From Ilex aquifolium (lineage: Eukaryota > Streptophyta > Magnoliopsida > Aquifoliales > Aquifoliaceae): a stretch of 64,000 nucleotides of DNA. The translations under genes and the position numbers were made by a program. Positions 20,276 through 32,900 of the stretch are shown here, piece by piece (the first letter of the stretch is position 1; every line of letters begins with the position of its first letter). A model generated the notes under the pieces. The model ran no database searches, was not told the origin of the DNA, and worked only from the letters and a program-made list of their open reading frames with translations. Where the stretch lies: the NCBI GenBank assembly GCA_951799425.1, contig OX637394.1, positions 7,699,501-7,763,500 on the forward strand. Direction: 5' to 3'.

Positions 20276-23108
20276 ACATATATATGTATATTAATGCTAC
20301 TTACTGTAAATATCAGTTGTTTGTGAAGTTTAAGAGATTGAAGTGAATGAGGTTTGCCATTTTGCAGTTGGGGGACTACTTAATGCAACATGTGGTAATG
20401 CAACTGAGCTCATAATAGCAATATTTGCTCTTCGTCAAAACAAAATTAGTGTGGTCAAGAACTCTCTCCTGGGTTCCATTCTTTCAAACCTTCTTCTTGT
20501 TCTTGGGACCTCTCTACTCTTTGGAGGATTAACCAACCTGAACAAGGAACAAAAGTTTGACAGGGTAAGACGATTAAGGCCTCTTAATGCGCGCGCGCAC
20601 ACACACACTCTTTCTTTTGTAAACACAGTTAACTTGTTCATATATATTTGTTGGCTTTGACAGAAGCAGGCCGACGTGAACTTGCTCCTTCTATTGCTGG
20701 GATTGCTTTGCCATGTGCTGCCATTGATATTCGGATATGCCGTAAAGCCTGACAGTACCACAGCCGATTCAGTACTTGAGTTGTCAAGAGCAAGCAGCAT
20801 ACTTATGCTTGTAGCATATGGCGCATATCTCTTCTTTCAATTAAAATCCCATCGGCAATTGTTTGAATCAGAAGAGGTATTGAGTATAATAAATCTCTTA
20901 TCTTGAAGAATGCAACAATACTTTTTATTTTTTTGGGGAGGGGGGTGGGGGCTACTGGACCAAATGAAAAATGGGTACCAAATGATGTGGCGCTCATGCA
21001 CACACCGCATGTCAGCGCCACTTCATCTGGTTTTTTGTCCCATTTTTTGGTTCAACAATGTTATGTCGACTAAGTTTTATGTCTCAAGTGATGTGGTACA
21101 ATTTTAACTATCAAATAAATGGATTCCATTAATATTTAATGATAGAGATTGTGCCACATCACTTGAGATGAGAAATTTTGTATGTATAACTTTACTATTT
21201 TTGGTCACATATGCAATCCAAACTCAATCCCTTAGGATGTATCTCATCAACCACTAGTAGGGATATGGATGGAGTCTCGCTTAATAAAAAGAGTTGTAGA
21301 TTCGTAGAGTATGGGAGAAGAGCCTTTACTTTTATATTAGTTAAGTGTGCTAGCTACAATCAAATTAATCCAACTCAATCCCTTGGAGCTAACTTATTTT
21401 GGTGAAAATGATAGGAAAGTGAAGATGGTGACAGTGAACTATCTCAAGAGAAGGCTGTGATAGGATTTTGGAGTGCATTTATTTGGTTGATTGGCATGAC
21501 CATCACCATAGCCATACTATCTGAGTACATCGTGGCTTCAATAGAGGTACATCAGTAAATTAAACTTACTATATATGTTTCCCCACAAACCTATCTTTAT
21601 AAGAATTAGCATGTCTTGCTCTCAAAACAAAATGAAAATACGATTAATCGGAGATACTGTGCCTTCTCAATCAGGCTGCATCAGATTCTTGGGGCATTTC
21701 TGTAAGCTTCATAAGCATTATTTTGCTACCCATTGTCGGGAATGCAGCAGAACATGCCGGAGCAATCATATTTGCTTTCAAGAACAAGTTGGTATGATTT
21801 AAAGATATCTTCTAAGTTCCCAAACTACACTATTTTCTGAACAATATTGTCTGTTACTTTGATTAAATGTCTTTTCTTGGCAATCGAACAGGATATCTCT
21901 TTGGGTGTTGCTTTAGGATCCGGATCTCAAATATCCATGTTTGTGGTAAGACTTGAAAAAGAAAAACAAATAAATTAACATGGATTTCTTAGAATCGTGG
22001 GTTTATATGTAAGTAAATATATACCACGCCCCGGATATTTTAGTCAAGCGTTTGTATTCAAAGTCGTATTTATTTCTCTCCTCAAGTGATATGGGATTGT
22101 TTTTTCACTTCACTTGTTTATCAACACAAATTGTTCGCTTTTCTAATATTTAGAATCTCATCTGTTTGTTCCAGATTCCTTTTTCTGTGGTCGTTGCATG
22201 GATAATGGGCATCCCTATGGACCTGGATTTCAGTCTCCTTGAAACTGGTTGTGTTCTTTTTGCAGTTATCATCACAGCCTTCGCCTTGCAGGTAATGTAT
22301 CGAATTTACTTTGAAATGATAACTATATGTATTTTGATTGTTTACTAGAGTAACCAAAGTCCCACACTCTTAAACCATTCGACCCAAAAATTAATTGACA
22401 ATAGATGAAGAACCCCACAAAACCAATTTATTAATTTAGGAGTGTTACTATGTCCATATGGGACCAAGCTCTAATCTTTGCCACACGTGCAACCCGATCA
22501 CACCTGGAGAGATAAACAAAATTTTTTTGATCCAAAAAAAAAAAAAAAAGTTAGCTTTAGAATACTAAAAGCTGCACTTGTGGCACAAAACAAATGCAGA
22601 ATCAATTGTGTAATGGACACACACTTTCCCAAATATTTTTGAAACCTTGTTTTAAGACCACGCATCCAACTCAAAAACAACTGGTGACGGGTGAAGGGGC
22701 CCACAAAATTCATATACTAGTTTAGAAGGTATTATTATACTTCTGTAGGATAACTTGTGCACACAATCACCAATAGGCACGCATATATATATTTTTTTCA
22801 ATAGCTGGTAAAATTTGCAATTTCTTGATTATAATGCAGGATGGAACTTCACACTATATGAAAGGAGTGGTTCTTTGTCTATCCTACTCAGTTATTGCAG
22901 CATGCTTTTTTGTCCAGAAATTCCCCGGCCCAAGTAAGTTCATGTACCTAAGTTTCTAGTCGCCTAATTTAATCTCTACCACTCGATATTCATAGTAATG
23001 TACAAGTGAAAAAAAAAAATAGTAATGTACAAGCTAATTTTCATGGCAGATCAAACAACTGTCCCCAACTTAGGAGTCCATTCACCATCTGGAACTTTGG
23101 CCGTTTAA
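19392..23108 (+). CDS. CAX: Vacuolar cation/proton exchanger (CAX family)
   Basis: Proposed exons: 19392-19667, 19837-19904, 20169-20197, 20368-20564, 20664-20876, 21415-21546, 21675-21791, 21892-21945, 22175-22291, 22840-22933, 23050-23108. All introns are GT-AG; the joined frame is 1356 bases (451 residues), the usual CAX length. CAX proteins sit in the tonoplast and load Ca2+ (some also Mn2+ or Cd2+) into the vacuole against protons. Both signature repeats are present: GNATEL (134-139) followed by [15 protein letters not shown], and GNAAEH (327-332) followed by [16 protein letters not shown]. Hydrophobic segments fit an 11-helix fold, and the N-terminus before [11 protein letters not shown] corresponds to the regulatory region of type I CAX. 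The c-2 repeat reads GSGSQIS where most CAX proteins I know have GSATQI or similar. The 29-bp exon 3 is the shortest. I cannot assign a numbered orthologue (CAX1/3-like). Confidence 0.95.
20210..20272 (+). repeat. (CT)n(AC)n microsatellite in CAX intron 3
   Basis: About 15 CT units followed directly by about 15 CA units, 13 bases after the intron 3 donor. Confidence 0.9.
21079..21172. mobile_element. Short foldback MITE in CAX intron 5
   Basis: The end tctcaagtgatgtggtaca is the inverse of tgtgccacatcacttgaga, with about 50 bases between. A separate imperfect inverted repeat (atgatgtggcgc / gcgccacttcat) lies just upstream at about 20960-21050. Confidence 0.65.
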
Positions 23109-23426
23109 TCGGCTTCAACCTTGAAGATATGAGCTATGTTGGTGCATCATCAACAAGTTCCGCAAGTAATTTATTTGTTGATTCAATGGATTTTCCATTT
23201 TCAAAGCACTGGGAATTGCGCCTTCTGGTGACAGAAGCTCAAAGGATTTGGTGGCTTTGAAGAAGAAAGATAATGTTGTGTGCATAGTTCTTGTGTTTTC
23301 CTTAATAAGCATTGTTTCTCAGTTTTGAAAACAGTGGTGGCAAAGGGCATCTGGAGTTCTGGACACAGTCAGTTGATGCAGAGAAGAATTCCATTAAATC
23401 ATTTGCTGTTGCAATAATAATCCATG

Positions 23427-23432
23427 AATAAA
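23427..23432 (+). terminator. Polyadenylation signal of CAX
   Basis: AATAAA about 320 bases past the stop codon. Confidence 0.5.
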
Positions 23433-23439
23433 ACCTCGC

Positions 23440-24490
23440 TTTCACTGATCAAAATAAACACTTGTTCATTGAAATATGCTATATTGATATTAGCTTTTCA
23501 CTACACTCCCTTTCCTTCTTGACTCATTATTAAAAAGGTCTCATTGTTAAAAAGGACTCATTGTTACGTGCACATTTTAAGGAATTTTGAAAATAAATGA
23601 GAAATAGAATTGAGGGAAGAAAACCTGTTTCGAGGGGAAGAACCTCTAATAGTTCAATTCGAGAAGAACTTATCTCTAAAGTTCAATATAATATTTATCA
23701 TATCATTTCTATTGATAGAAAATTCTTTAAATACAAGTTGATAAAAACTACCTTAATAACTAACATAGCCCATGACTCCACTATCTTAATAACTACCCAG
23801 AAAATTACCCACAAAATACTCTACCAATAAGCCACTATTACATATCCTCCAATTAACTAGCTAACTACCGCTAATTTGAATAAAATAAATATATAGAAAA
23901 TAGGTACATAACAGTCTGCCATGCATACTAAATTAGATTTAGCTACATGAAATGTATATTACCATTCTCAAATGAGAAGATCAAACTTACCAAACGTTGA
24001 AATAGCCTTTACTTAGTGATGGACATTTCATTTCCCAGCTTCATTATCACACACTTAATGTTATGTGAAGTTATATTATCAAGATATATAATATTTTCAC
24101 GATAAGAGGTTATGTAGCAAAGCAAGGTCCAAGTAGTGGGCATTAGGTGATAGATATACGAGTAACCCCGCTTCAATTAGGCATCTTTTAATTTATGGTT
24201 ATAATGCAAATTCCAAATACACCCACTCATTCGCAAATTACATGCCTTAGATAATCCAAAAGGCTTTTACTAGATCCAAATTTAAACATTTCAAGTTAGT
24301 CAATCCTAAAGTCTTTGATGACATGCAAGTGCATGGCTGTTTAGCAGTGTTTATAGGCTTGGCTTTCTCGCTTTCAGACGAAGAAAACGATCAATTGTAA
24401 CATAACGTCGGCGTTGATGTTTAAATGCCAACAAAGCCTACCTCAACTTAAAAACTTCTTATAATTTCATGCCTCGTTATTCATGGAAGT
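23440..24490. other. Intergenic, no gene seen
   Basis: AT-rich sequence downstream of CAX. The only ORF (77 codons at 23597) has no recognisable content. Confidence 0.5.
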
Positions 24491-24493
24491 TCC

Positions 24494-24496
<3 letters not shown>

Positions 24497-24536
<40 letters not shown>
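24497..24536. repeat. (AT)n microsatellite
   Basis: About 20 uninterrupted AT units. Confidence 0.95.
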
Positions 24537-24538
<2 letters not shown>

Positions 24539-24542
24539 ATAT

Positions 24543-24725
24543 TTCGATCAAATGTGTCCGAGTCAATTTACGCACATCTTAACTAATCTCTTTCTTAATA
24601 CAGTCAAAGATAAGTCATTCACATCGAAACTAAAAAATTCATAAGAGATAAGATAAATTGTCAAGTTTCAAATTCAAAACGTCTGAATTTACACATCGTC
24701 TTTATTTTTGCTCAACTATCCCATA
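24543..24725. repeat. Dispersed repeat family, copy B
   Basis: Second copy of the family described at 18706-18895, lying directly after the AT microsatellite. Confidence 0.55.
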
Positions 24726-25250
24726 GGGTTTTCCCAAGTGTTTGTATAATAAGAGACATGATAACCACGATGAATAATAAATAATAGCTCTTCAATAGCA
24801 TTGGACATTATATCCTTGTGGCCTATATAAATAATGCAAGAACGGGAGGCACATGCATAGCCATGTGCAAACCGAGGATGTGTTACATAAACTTTATGGG
24901 GTTATTATATCATTATTAAAATATTAGGGGGTCTCCATTTAGTTAGTTAGTTAGTAGAGGGAAGTTCCGAGACCTATGATTTTGATATCGTTAGTCATAC
25001 CCTCTATTTGTAGAGAAAGGAAACGTTATAGCCCTTTGTACTACGTGTTAAAGTTTCATCCATACAACACATATTTAAAATAATTTTGTTAGATATATAA
25101 ATGTGTTACGTACCCCTCAAGTAATTTATATTCTTAATTTGATTTTTCTACCAGCACTAATCCTTAAGCAACTTTTTTTTTTAATTATTTTTTGAAACTG
25201 CTTAACTAGTTAACTGTTGTAAAAAATATGAAGAATTCAAATATTATAGG

Positions 25251-26021
25251 TAGGGATGGTAGTGGATCGAAATGGGAGTGGGGGTGTAGTCTCCATCCCT
25301 GTATCCGCTTAAAAAAACTTTGTCCATTCCCGGTCCACCCTCATTAACAGGTATAATTTTCATCCTCATCCCCGTCCGCGGGTAAATTTATAATCCCCGC
25401 CCCCGTCCTGTCCCCCGCGTTCACCTCCTCCCTCACCCCCGTCCACCTTATCCGCCCAAGCCTAAGCCCAAGTCCAAGTTCAAACCAATATAATCCAAAA
25501 TTCTAAATAAATCTAACATTCTAAATAATCTAACATAATTATAGAATATCATAACATAATTAAAAGTTTGTCATTTACAACATAATATAATTAAAATCTT
25601 ATCTACAACATAATCCAATATAATATAATTAAAAGTTTCTCTCAAATCCAACACAATATCACACAACACAACATAATGTAACATAACATAATCCAACATG
25701 AAAATATATAAAAACACAAAGATCTACATTTTTACAAGCCAAAATCATGAAAAAAAAATCAAAAAATAAAACAATTTTCAAAAGAAAAAATAATTCAATA
25801 ATATGTTGATTTGTATTCACAGTAATATGTATAATAATAATAATAATAACGGGTAAAGCGGGGCGGGGATAAGTGTCAGTCCATCCCCGCTTTCATCCCC
25901 GCATGGGTTTATACGGGTATCCCTATATACGTCCACCGTCCAATACATGTGGTCTATCCCCGATCCAAACGGGGCGGGTTTGGACGAATACCTATTTTTA
26001 TCCGGTCCACTGTCATCCCTA
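25251..26021. mobile_element. hAT-like non-autonomous element (771 bp)
   Basis: The ends are tagggatggtagtggatcg and ggtccactgtcatcccta. The flanking 8-mers attatagg (25243-25250) and attattgg (26022-26029) match at seven of eight bases. The subterminal regions are rich in ccccgc/gcgggg motifs and the core is AT-rich. No coding. Confidence 0.8.
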
Positions 26022-26029
26022 ATTATTGG

Positions 26030-27840
26030 CTTAAAATATATGCTTAAAACTTTATGTAAAAACTTAATTTTGTGCAAAACCAACCTTTTTTTTCACATTA
26101 CTCTTCTAATGTTCAACTCATAATCACATATGACCTCTGTTAAATAATCATCTACTTCAAAAGTTTAAGTTAGAGATGATGAAATTTAAATATTTATATT
26201 TCAACACGTTTCCACCCGTACAAGCTAATTTTTTGGGTTTAACGCGTAAAAATCTTTTTAATTACTAGGTTGGCAGCGAGATTCGAACACATAATCTACT
26301 GCTCTGATACCATGTTAAAAAATCATCTACACCAAAAGCAACATACACTTGAAATTAATGTCAATTGGCTCCAAACCTTTTCAAACACAAACTAATCAAT
26401 TTATCTCTCTAAAATGACAATATATAAAATTACCTATCACTTGTCTCTTTTATATATCTCTTTATAGACGAAATTTTTGTGTGTTGGGTGTGTGTGTGTG
26501 TAAGCTTTAATGTTTGACACTGACATTATACAACTTATATTTCTCTTTTGTTCTTCAAAAAACAAAAGCAACTATCAGGGAATACAGATGTAAGGCACCT
26601 AAACACGTGTGTACGTCATTACATTAGTGGCATGCCCTATTTTATTGCTACAATGGATGATGGGCTCACTAAGCAACCTTTTGGTAGCCCCATTCTTTCG
26701 GAGGGGAGGAGTATTATAGCTAGTCAAATGAGAATTGTAATTGTCAGGCTGTCCGATCTTATGATGCACCTACAAAGGTGGAAGACCTTCAATAGTTGGG
26801 AATATATATATGTGTGTATTTTGTAATATCACGAAATACCCTAATGATTTTTGATATTGTTAGAATGACATCCTCATCACATATTGTTGATTGATGGTTG
26901 TTAACGGTTTCAAGTTTTGATCATTTTGTCCTCAAACAATTTTGCATCCAAATTGAAGTAAAGACACACCCGGACCTATTACCAAACGCCTTAGATTCAT
27001 CTCTTCTTTTTCTTCTTCTTCTTCTGGTGATCACCACCTCCTAAAGCACGCACCACCATGACACCACCAAACTCTCCCTACCACAAATTGTACTGAAACC
27101 TCAAGACCTTAGATTCATCACTTCTCCTTCTTCCTCCCCTTCAAGCAAGGACCTTCACCAGCTCTTTCTTTCCCATCCTTTTCTGAGGTTCATAATACTT
27201 AGTTTCGTTTTTGCTGAACCTAATTCACCATGGTATGGACGTCTTTGATTGGATGGAGACAGATATATAAAAAGTGTGAAAAATAATCTTTCTAGGTAGC
27301 TCGTCTTTGTTTAACATGGCCTAAACGATTTTCAAAGGCTCTCATGCCTTTCTTGGTGTGGGGATAAAATGGATAAAAAATTTCAAAAAATTGGAGGGTG
27401 TCTATTAATAATAATTAGTAATAAAGGATTGTTATGTGAAGTACAAAATCAAACCAACTAGAATCTCATAAATCATGGGGGTATGCTTTGAAGTAATCAA
27501 AAACCACAAGGATATCATTATTTAATTTACCCTAAACAGTATGGGGGTCTTCAACTCAGTTGAGAAAACTTGAGAAATTATTGAAGACTTGAAGTATGTA
27601 ACCTTTTATGAATTTTCTAACTGAGATGCCAACAATGAAACGGCTGGTTTCACAATCTGCCGGCCTGCAGGCCATACAGTAAGGCTCTGACGCCGCAATG
27701 ACTCACCAATCGCCAAGTGGCTTTTAGCTTAATTCATTCATAGGCCAGACTACAGTACAAACATTAAAAAGCTTCAACATAAATTTAAAAAATTGGTAAT
27801 AGGTGAATTATTGACGTGAGAACCAAGCTTTAAATCATCT
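26030..27840. other. Intergenic, upstream of the PRISE gene
   Basis: No gene supported. Contains a tcttctttttcttcttctt tract near 27000 and short low-complexity runs. The 92-codon ORF at 26548 looks random. No element ends were found. Confidence 0.5.
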
Positions 27841-27849
27841 AGAATCGTC

Positions 27850-27859
27850 CCTATAAATA
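27850..27859 (+). promoter_or_regulatory. Possible TATA box of the PRISE gene
   Basis: ctataaataa lies about 35 bases before the ATG. If used, the leader would be very short (under 15 bases), so a more distal promoter is also possible. Confidence 0.4.
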
Positions 27860-27892
27860 ATCTGATTATTGGATAAGCCAAACAATCCAAAC

Positions 27893-29029
27893 ATGGCCTT
27901 GGAAATATCAAATGGAGAAGATGGTCCCTCTGAAAATGTTGCAGTCATCTTTGGAGTTACTGGGCTTGTTGGGAAAGAGCTTGTCAAAAAGCTCCTCTCA
28001 CAATGTAGCAGCTGGAAGGTTTACGGCATAGCTCGCAAACCAGATTTAATACACATCCACAATTCCAATTACCATTTCATCTCATGTGATCTTCTGAACC
28101 CCTCAGAAACCACACAGAAGCTCTCTTCTTCTATACAAGACGCGACCCATATTTTCTGGGTCACTTGGGCAACCCAATTCCCCCTGGATAGTCCAGATTG
28201 TTGTGAGCAAAACAAGTTCATGTTGTCCAATGCCTTGAATGCTCTCCTCCCAAGAGCTAAGTCATTGAAACATGTCTCTCTCCAAACGGGCGCTAAGCAT
28301 TATATATCGCTCCAAGGCCCTTTTGATAATAAAGTTTGCTGCTACGACGAGGAGACTCCGAGGGTGAGTAAAGGACATAACTTTTACTATACCCTCGAGG
28401 ACCTGCTCAAGGAGAGACTACCAGTTAAAGTTTCCTGGTCTGTCCTGAGACCGGGTTTGATAATGGGTAGTTCTCAGAGGACACTGTTCAATTTCATGGG
28501 TAGTTTGTGTGTTTATGGAACGATCTGTAAGCATCTAAATCTCCCATTTGTATTTGGTGGGACAAAGGAGTGCTGGGAGGAGATTTACATCGACGGCTCC
28601 GATGGCCGGCTAGTCGCTGAACAGCACATCTGGGCTGCAACCAATGAAGCAATATATTCCACTGATGGCCAAGCCTTTAATTCGATCAATGGGTTCAGCT
28701 TTACGTGGAGGGAGGTATGGGAAGCTATAGGGTTGAAGTTTGGGGCGGTGGTTCCCGGTGACATGTTGTCGCCGGAGTTTATGTTTTCGCCGGCAATGGC
28801 GGACAAGGGAGGAGTTTGGAAAGAGATAGTGGCCAAGGAGGGACTGGTTGAAACAGAGATGGAGGATTTGGCAAACTGGGGATTTCTAGATATGTTGTTT
28901 CGATGCCCTGTGAAGATGTTGGGGACGAGAGAGAAAGCTGATCGGCTCGGATTCACGACGACTTATCAGACCTTGGATTCAATACTCTATTGGATTGATG
29001 TGATGAGAGACCAGAAGCTAATTCCGTGA
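27893..29029 (+). CDS. PRISE-family NADPH enone reductase (progesterone 5-beta-reductase/iridoid synthase-like)
   Basis: Intronless frame of 378 codons from ATG at 27893; an upstream in-frame TTG at 27869 is not a plausible plant start. This short-chain dehydrogenase family reduces the activated C=C bond of enones with NADPH; known members act on progesterone, 8-oxogeranial and small enones. Visible features: the Rossmann glycine motif G21-x2-G24-x2-G27 in [21 protein letters not shown] for the NADPH phosphate; [10 protein letters not shown] carrying the family's catalytic lysine; [10 protein letters not shown] carrying the catalytic tyrosine; [11 protein letters not shown]; and FTWREVW near the substrate site. 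Length fits the family (about 380-395). Its N-terminus begins MALEISNGE rather than the MSWWWAGAIGA of canonical VEP1, so it belongs with the divergent paralogues. Substrate cannot be predicted. Confidence 0.93.
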   Translation: MALEISNGEDGPSENVAVIFGVTGLVGKELVKKLLSQCSSWKVYGIARKPDLIHIHNSNYHFISCDLLNPSETTQKLSSSIQDATHIFWVTWATQFPLDSPDCCEQNKFMLSNALNALLPRAKSLKHVSLQTGAKHYISLQGPFDNKVCCYDEETPRVSKGHNFYYTLEDLLKERLPVKVSWSVLRPGLIMGSSQRTLFNFMGSLCVYGTICKHLNLPFVFGGTKECWEEIYIDGSDGRLVAEQHIWAATNEAIYSTDGQAFNSINGFSFTWREVWEAIGLKFGAVVPGDMLSPEFMFSPAMADKGGVWKEIVAKEGLVETEMEDLANWGFLDMLFRCPVKMLGTREKADRLGFTTTYQTLDSILYWIDVMRDQKLIP

Positions 29030-29116
29030 AGAATCTTTTGACTTCGCTAGGAAGAGAGAATGTGGTGCACCACAAAGTGCCTGTTACATATACAACAATG
29101 CTACCTTTACCCAAAA

Positions 29117-29122
29117 AATAAA
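29117..29122 (+). terminator. Polyadenylation signal of the PRISE gene
   Basis: AATAAA about 90 bases past the stop codon. Confidence 0.5.
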
Positions 29123-29129
29123 ATAATTC

Positions 29130-29979
29130 TTTGGATTGTTAGATTAATGAATTTTATTGGTTTTTCACTAATGGACGAATTGTTGTGATTAAGTTACTGT
29201 AATAGATTGAAAAATTAGTGAAAGCAACACAATTGTTAGAGAAAATAAATTACCAGCAGATCACAAGAAACACAAAAAATTGATTTGATGCATTGAATTT
29301 CTTTTAATATGGTGTTTGACTGCTTCTTGTTGTTCCCGGTTTCATGAACATAAAGGTAACATTGGCTCATTGAATATTGGGAACGCCGAGTTCTCTAACT
29401 TGGTGCCCCTTGTTTTACTGATCATGTCTCTTAGAAGCTGTAGTCGACATGACTTAATATTTAGCAACCTCCTAGGCATTGTGCAGCCAGGGAACCACCT
29501 GGATTTTCTACGCACCTAGCTTTTCTTTATGTTGATGCTGAAATTTGGTTTATAAGATCGGCATTGGTTTATAAGATCGACATTCTGTTCAAGGTTAACC
29601 AAGGCTCAAGTCAATCATTTGTGAATCTTAAATTTTTTTTTTAAAAAAAGAAGATAAATTATCAACATAGATTAGGCCATTAGGGTTATGTTATTTTGTC
29701 ACGTAGAGCTAAACCTTTTATCCGGAGGATCCTTAGGGAATGGTTAGGAGACATCACCAGTGGACAATGAAAATCGGTAGCAAATTTATTAGCACTCTGT
29801 TGATTTAGTAAATATCCTTGGATATTTGTTCCTTAAAACATTGCTCACTGAAAAATTGTGCGTGCCAAAATTTTGATGTGAAGATTAGGCCTTGAGATCG
29901 TTGGAGTAAAAAATTCCAAAGGGGGTCCCCAACAGATGCAATGTTGGGATAATGCCACTGGGATCAGTAAAGCCTCCAT
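29130..29979. other. Convergent intergenic space between the PRISE and ABCG31 genes
   Basis: The two genes converge here, so both 3' untranslated regions should lie in it. No further gene or element seen. Confidence 0.5.
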
Positions 29980-32900
29980 TTATCTTTTCTGGAAGTTGAG
30001 GAGTTTGACAGAGATAGCAAAGACGATAAAGAAGAAAACACTGAATCCAAGAAGAGCTGCAGCCGAAACCCAAATCATCCCAGGGCCATAGCCAAGACTG
30101 ACCTCCAAATATTCTTTCACAGAGCCCTCAAACCCAGGTCCAACAATTTTTGTTTCTACGTCACCAAGTTGGGAGCTAATGATGCCCCTCAGGGTCCATG
30201 CAATCGGGCAGATGTAGTAGAACCATAGCCACCATCCCGGGATATACTGTATAGAGGCAAGTGAAACACATGAATTCAGTGTTCAATAAGCAATTTGACT
30301 GGTCTGGTTGGAAGCAAATATTTCATCACTTTGTAGGATATTACCTACATTGCTAATATTTAATGGAAGGCACATGCAATGAGCTGTGCAATTCAGAAGG
30401 ATGGAAAAATCTTGCAATGTAATGACACTATGATATACCATCTTATGCATTGTTACCCATAAAGGCTTGTCACGCGGTCTAGGAATCTCAACACGATCAC
30501 TATTGTTGAATTATGATCACTATATGCCATGGCTCTCTTTCTCTGACAAGTAACCACCTCTGAAGCAATTATCAAAGCAATGACAGATATAGGAATAATT
30601 CCTCATTTTGTTTCAAGTTGTTTTTGGTGGGTTATTTTTTTGTTGGGGGGTGTTGCCCACAACTGTTGCCTCAAATATCTGTCATTGTTTCGAGAGAACA
30701 TATCTGAAAGCTAATCATTCAAAACAAGAAAAAAAATGATTCCAATGAAAGCATGAGAGATGTCTGGTCAAGAGACATTTGGGACAAGTGAGCCCCTCCA
30801 AAAGAAAAAAAAACATTTGGCTCCTCACCCACTGCCTTTTCTTGCCTGATAATTTCCTCAATGTTCTTTATCTGTTTTGTTGTGTGTGAAATGCAAGATG
30901 AGACAAGATAGATTAAATGTGTACCGCACTGTATGTTGCAATCAGATGTGATGGTGGAAAAAAAAATAATTGTAACAATCTGGATTCAAAGCAATGAAAT
31001 TTTGAGTAAGAATATACAGTACTTACTGGTTTTGGAACAAGGAAGCCTGAGAGGAGATTCCATAATGAGTAAAATGCAGACGAAACTACCGCAGCCAAGT
31101 GCTGAGATGGTGTGAGACCAACAGCCATCATGCCGTAAAAGGTGAAGTAGGTGAAGGTGAGGAACATGAACAAAAGGTAGAGTAAAAATTTTCCTGCAAC
31201 ATGTGAACCATAACTTACAAAATTGCGTTATGATCAAATTCATTCACATGGCACATCAATAGAATCATGGGCCATTTTGTTCATATACTGGGAAATGACT
31301 ACAACATGAGAAAAGATAAAGAAAAATCAACACTGAAAGTAATGACAAAGTGCAAGCCCGCCAGCAGAAAAACTGAACTAAGAAAAATTAGTAATGTTCA
31401 ATATAGAAAATAGAGAGCATATAGCCAAGAAATTAAAACCCAGACCTGAATATTGAGCAAACCTGAGACAATAGCAAGACTGCCTAACCATGGATATTGT
31501 AACAACAACAATTAGATCTCTTTTTATTTTAGTTAGGGAGCCATAAAGTCAATTTCAAAATCAATGCTGGAAAATAAGAGCAAAAAAGTGAATAGGTGCA
31601 TTAAAGATGATGTATTCCTGAAATTGAAGTGAACTGTCTTAAACATTCTTAATCATGTAATCCAGTACGCCATAAAAAAAAATTGTTGTCCAGTACAAAA
31701 AAATTTTGTCCAAGGAATTCCAAAATCTCATAATTAAACCAACTCCTGGGCTCCTGCTTGTTCAATGGAGAAGTTTTATCAGGGTACATAGTCAAAAAGA
31801 TTGTATTCTACTTTATACACAAAAGTCGAAACCATAAAGACCCAAAAAGTACAATGAGAAGGCACCAAGAAAAATACTTTTCCTTCATAAGTAATGACAG
31901 TGATAAGACTCATAACTCACAAGATCGACCAAACCTAGAAAGTATGATTTCCAGAGAACCAGAGTAAAAAGGAAGTTACTAATCATACAGAGGAATAGTT
32001 TCCAGCCAAATTTTCGTTAGAAATTCCAATGTATGCTTAGGTAATTATTTCTTGTGGATGTGATAACAATAGAAGAATTCCCTGATATTATATTTCTACT
32101 TTTACTATAGAAATATAATATCAAAAACTATAGGTTGATGTTAGGTGAAGATTTATGAGCCTGATAATACGAACTTGAATCTCAGCAAAACTTGTACTCA
32201 ATATTTTTCATTCATAAAAGAAATGCACCTTCCTTATTGATCTTATTTTACTACAAAACACAAAGGTCGCATAAATATTAATGCAGCTAGAGAGGACTTA
32301 GAATCATACCAACTGCCCTTTCGAAGTTAATCATGAAGTATGTAATGACACCATATACTATTGTCTGCACTACAATGTATGGGATCTCCACAAGGCCCTG
32401 TTGATAAAACAAAAAACCAAGAAAGTCATTGCCAAAATTCCAACATTACCAAGAGCCAAAATTTTCTACTTTTACTCGGGCTTGATATGTTTTTAGGGAA
32501 TGTAACCCTGGACATGATATTAGGAGAACTCAAACATGGTTTAAGTGGTAGCACCTTTTTTTTTTTTTTTTTGGGGGGGGGGGGGGAGGGGGGAGGGGGA
32601 ATAAGTGGTAGCACCTGAACATGGTGCTTAAGCTCCTAATGGTAACCCACAAGGTAATGCCATCAACAGCATAATGGAAACAGGGTTATTTCATTTCATT
32701 TTTGGGATGCCAATATCCCAGATGCTTGCAAGACATGATGCTTCAGCTCAAAGAGCATGATTCTTTGACAATGTTGCTTACCAATGATATGCAACCTGTA
32801 CCAACAGGTTGCACAAATTTCCTTACAAGAATTTTTAACTCCATCTGAAGTTTAAATAGAGCGTCATGGTCAAATCACTTACCTGTGCTGCTGCATAAGG

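Noticed and set aside
22349..22839. Possible transposon in CAX intron 9
   Set aside because: The intron is long, with an A-run near 22535, but I could not find matching ends or target duplications.
26548..26826. 92-codon plus-strand ORF upstream of the PRISE gene
   Set aside because: No family resemblance, no codon-use signal, and no supporting exon structure.
27869..27892. Extension of the PRISE frame to an upstream TTG
   Set aside because: Plant nuclear genes very rarely start at TTG, and an in-frame ATG follows at 27893.
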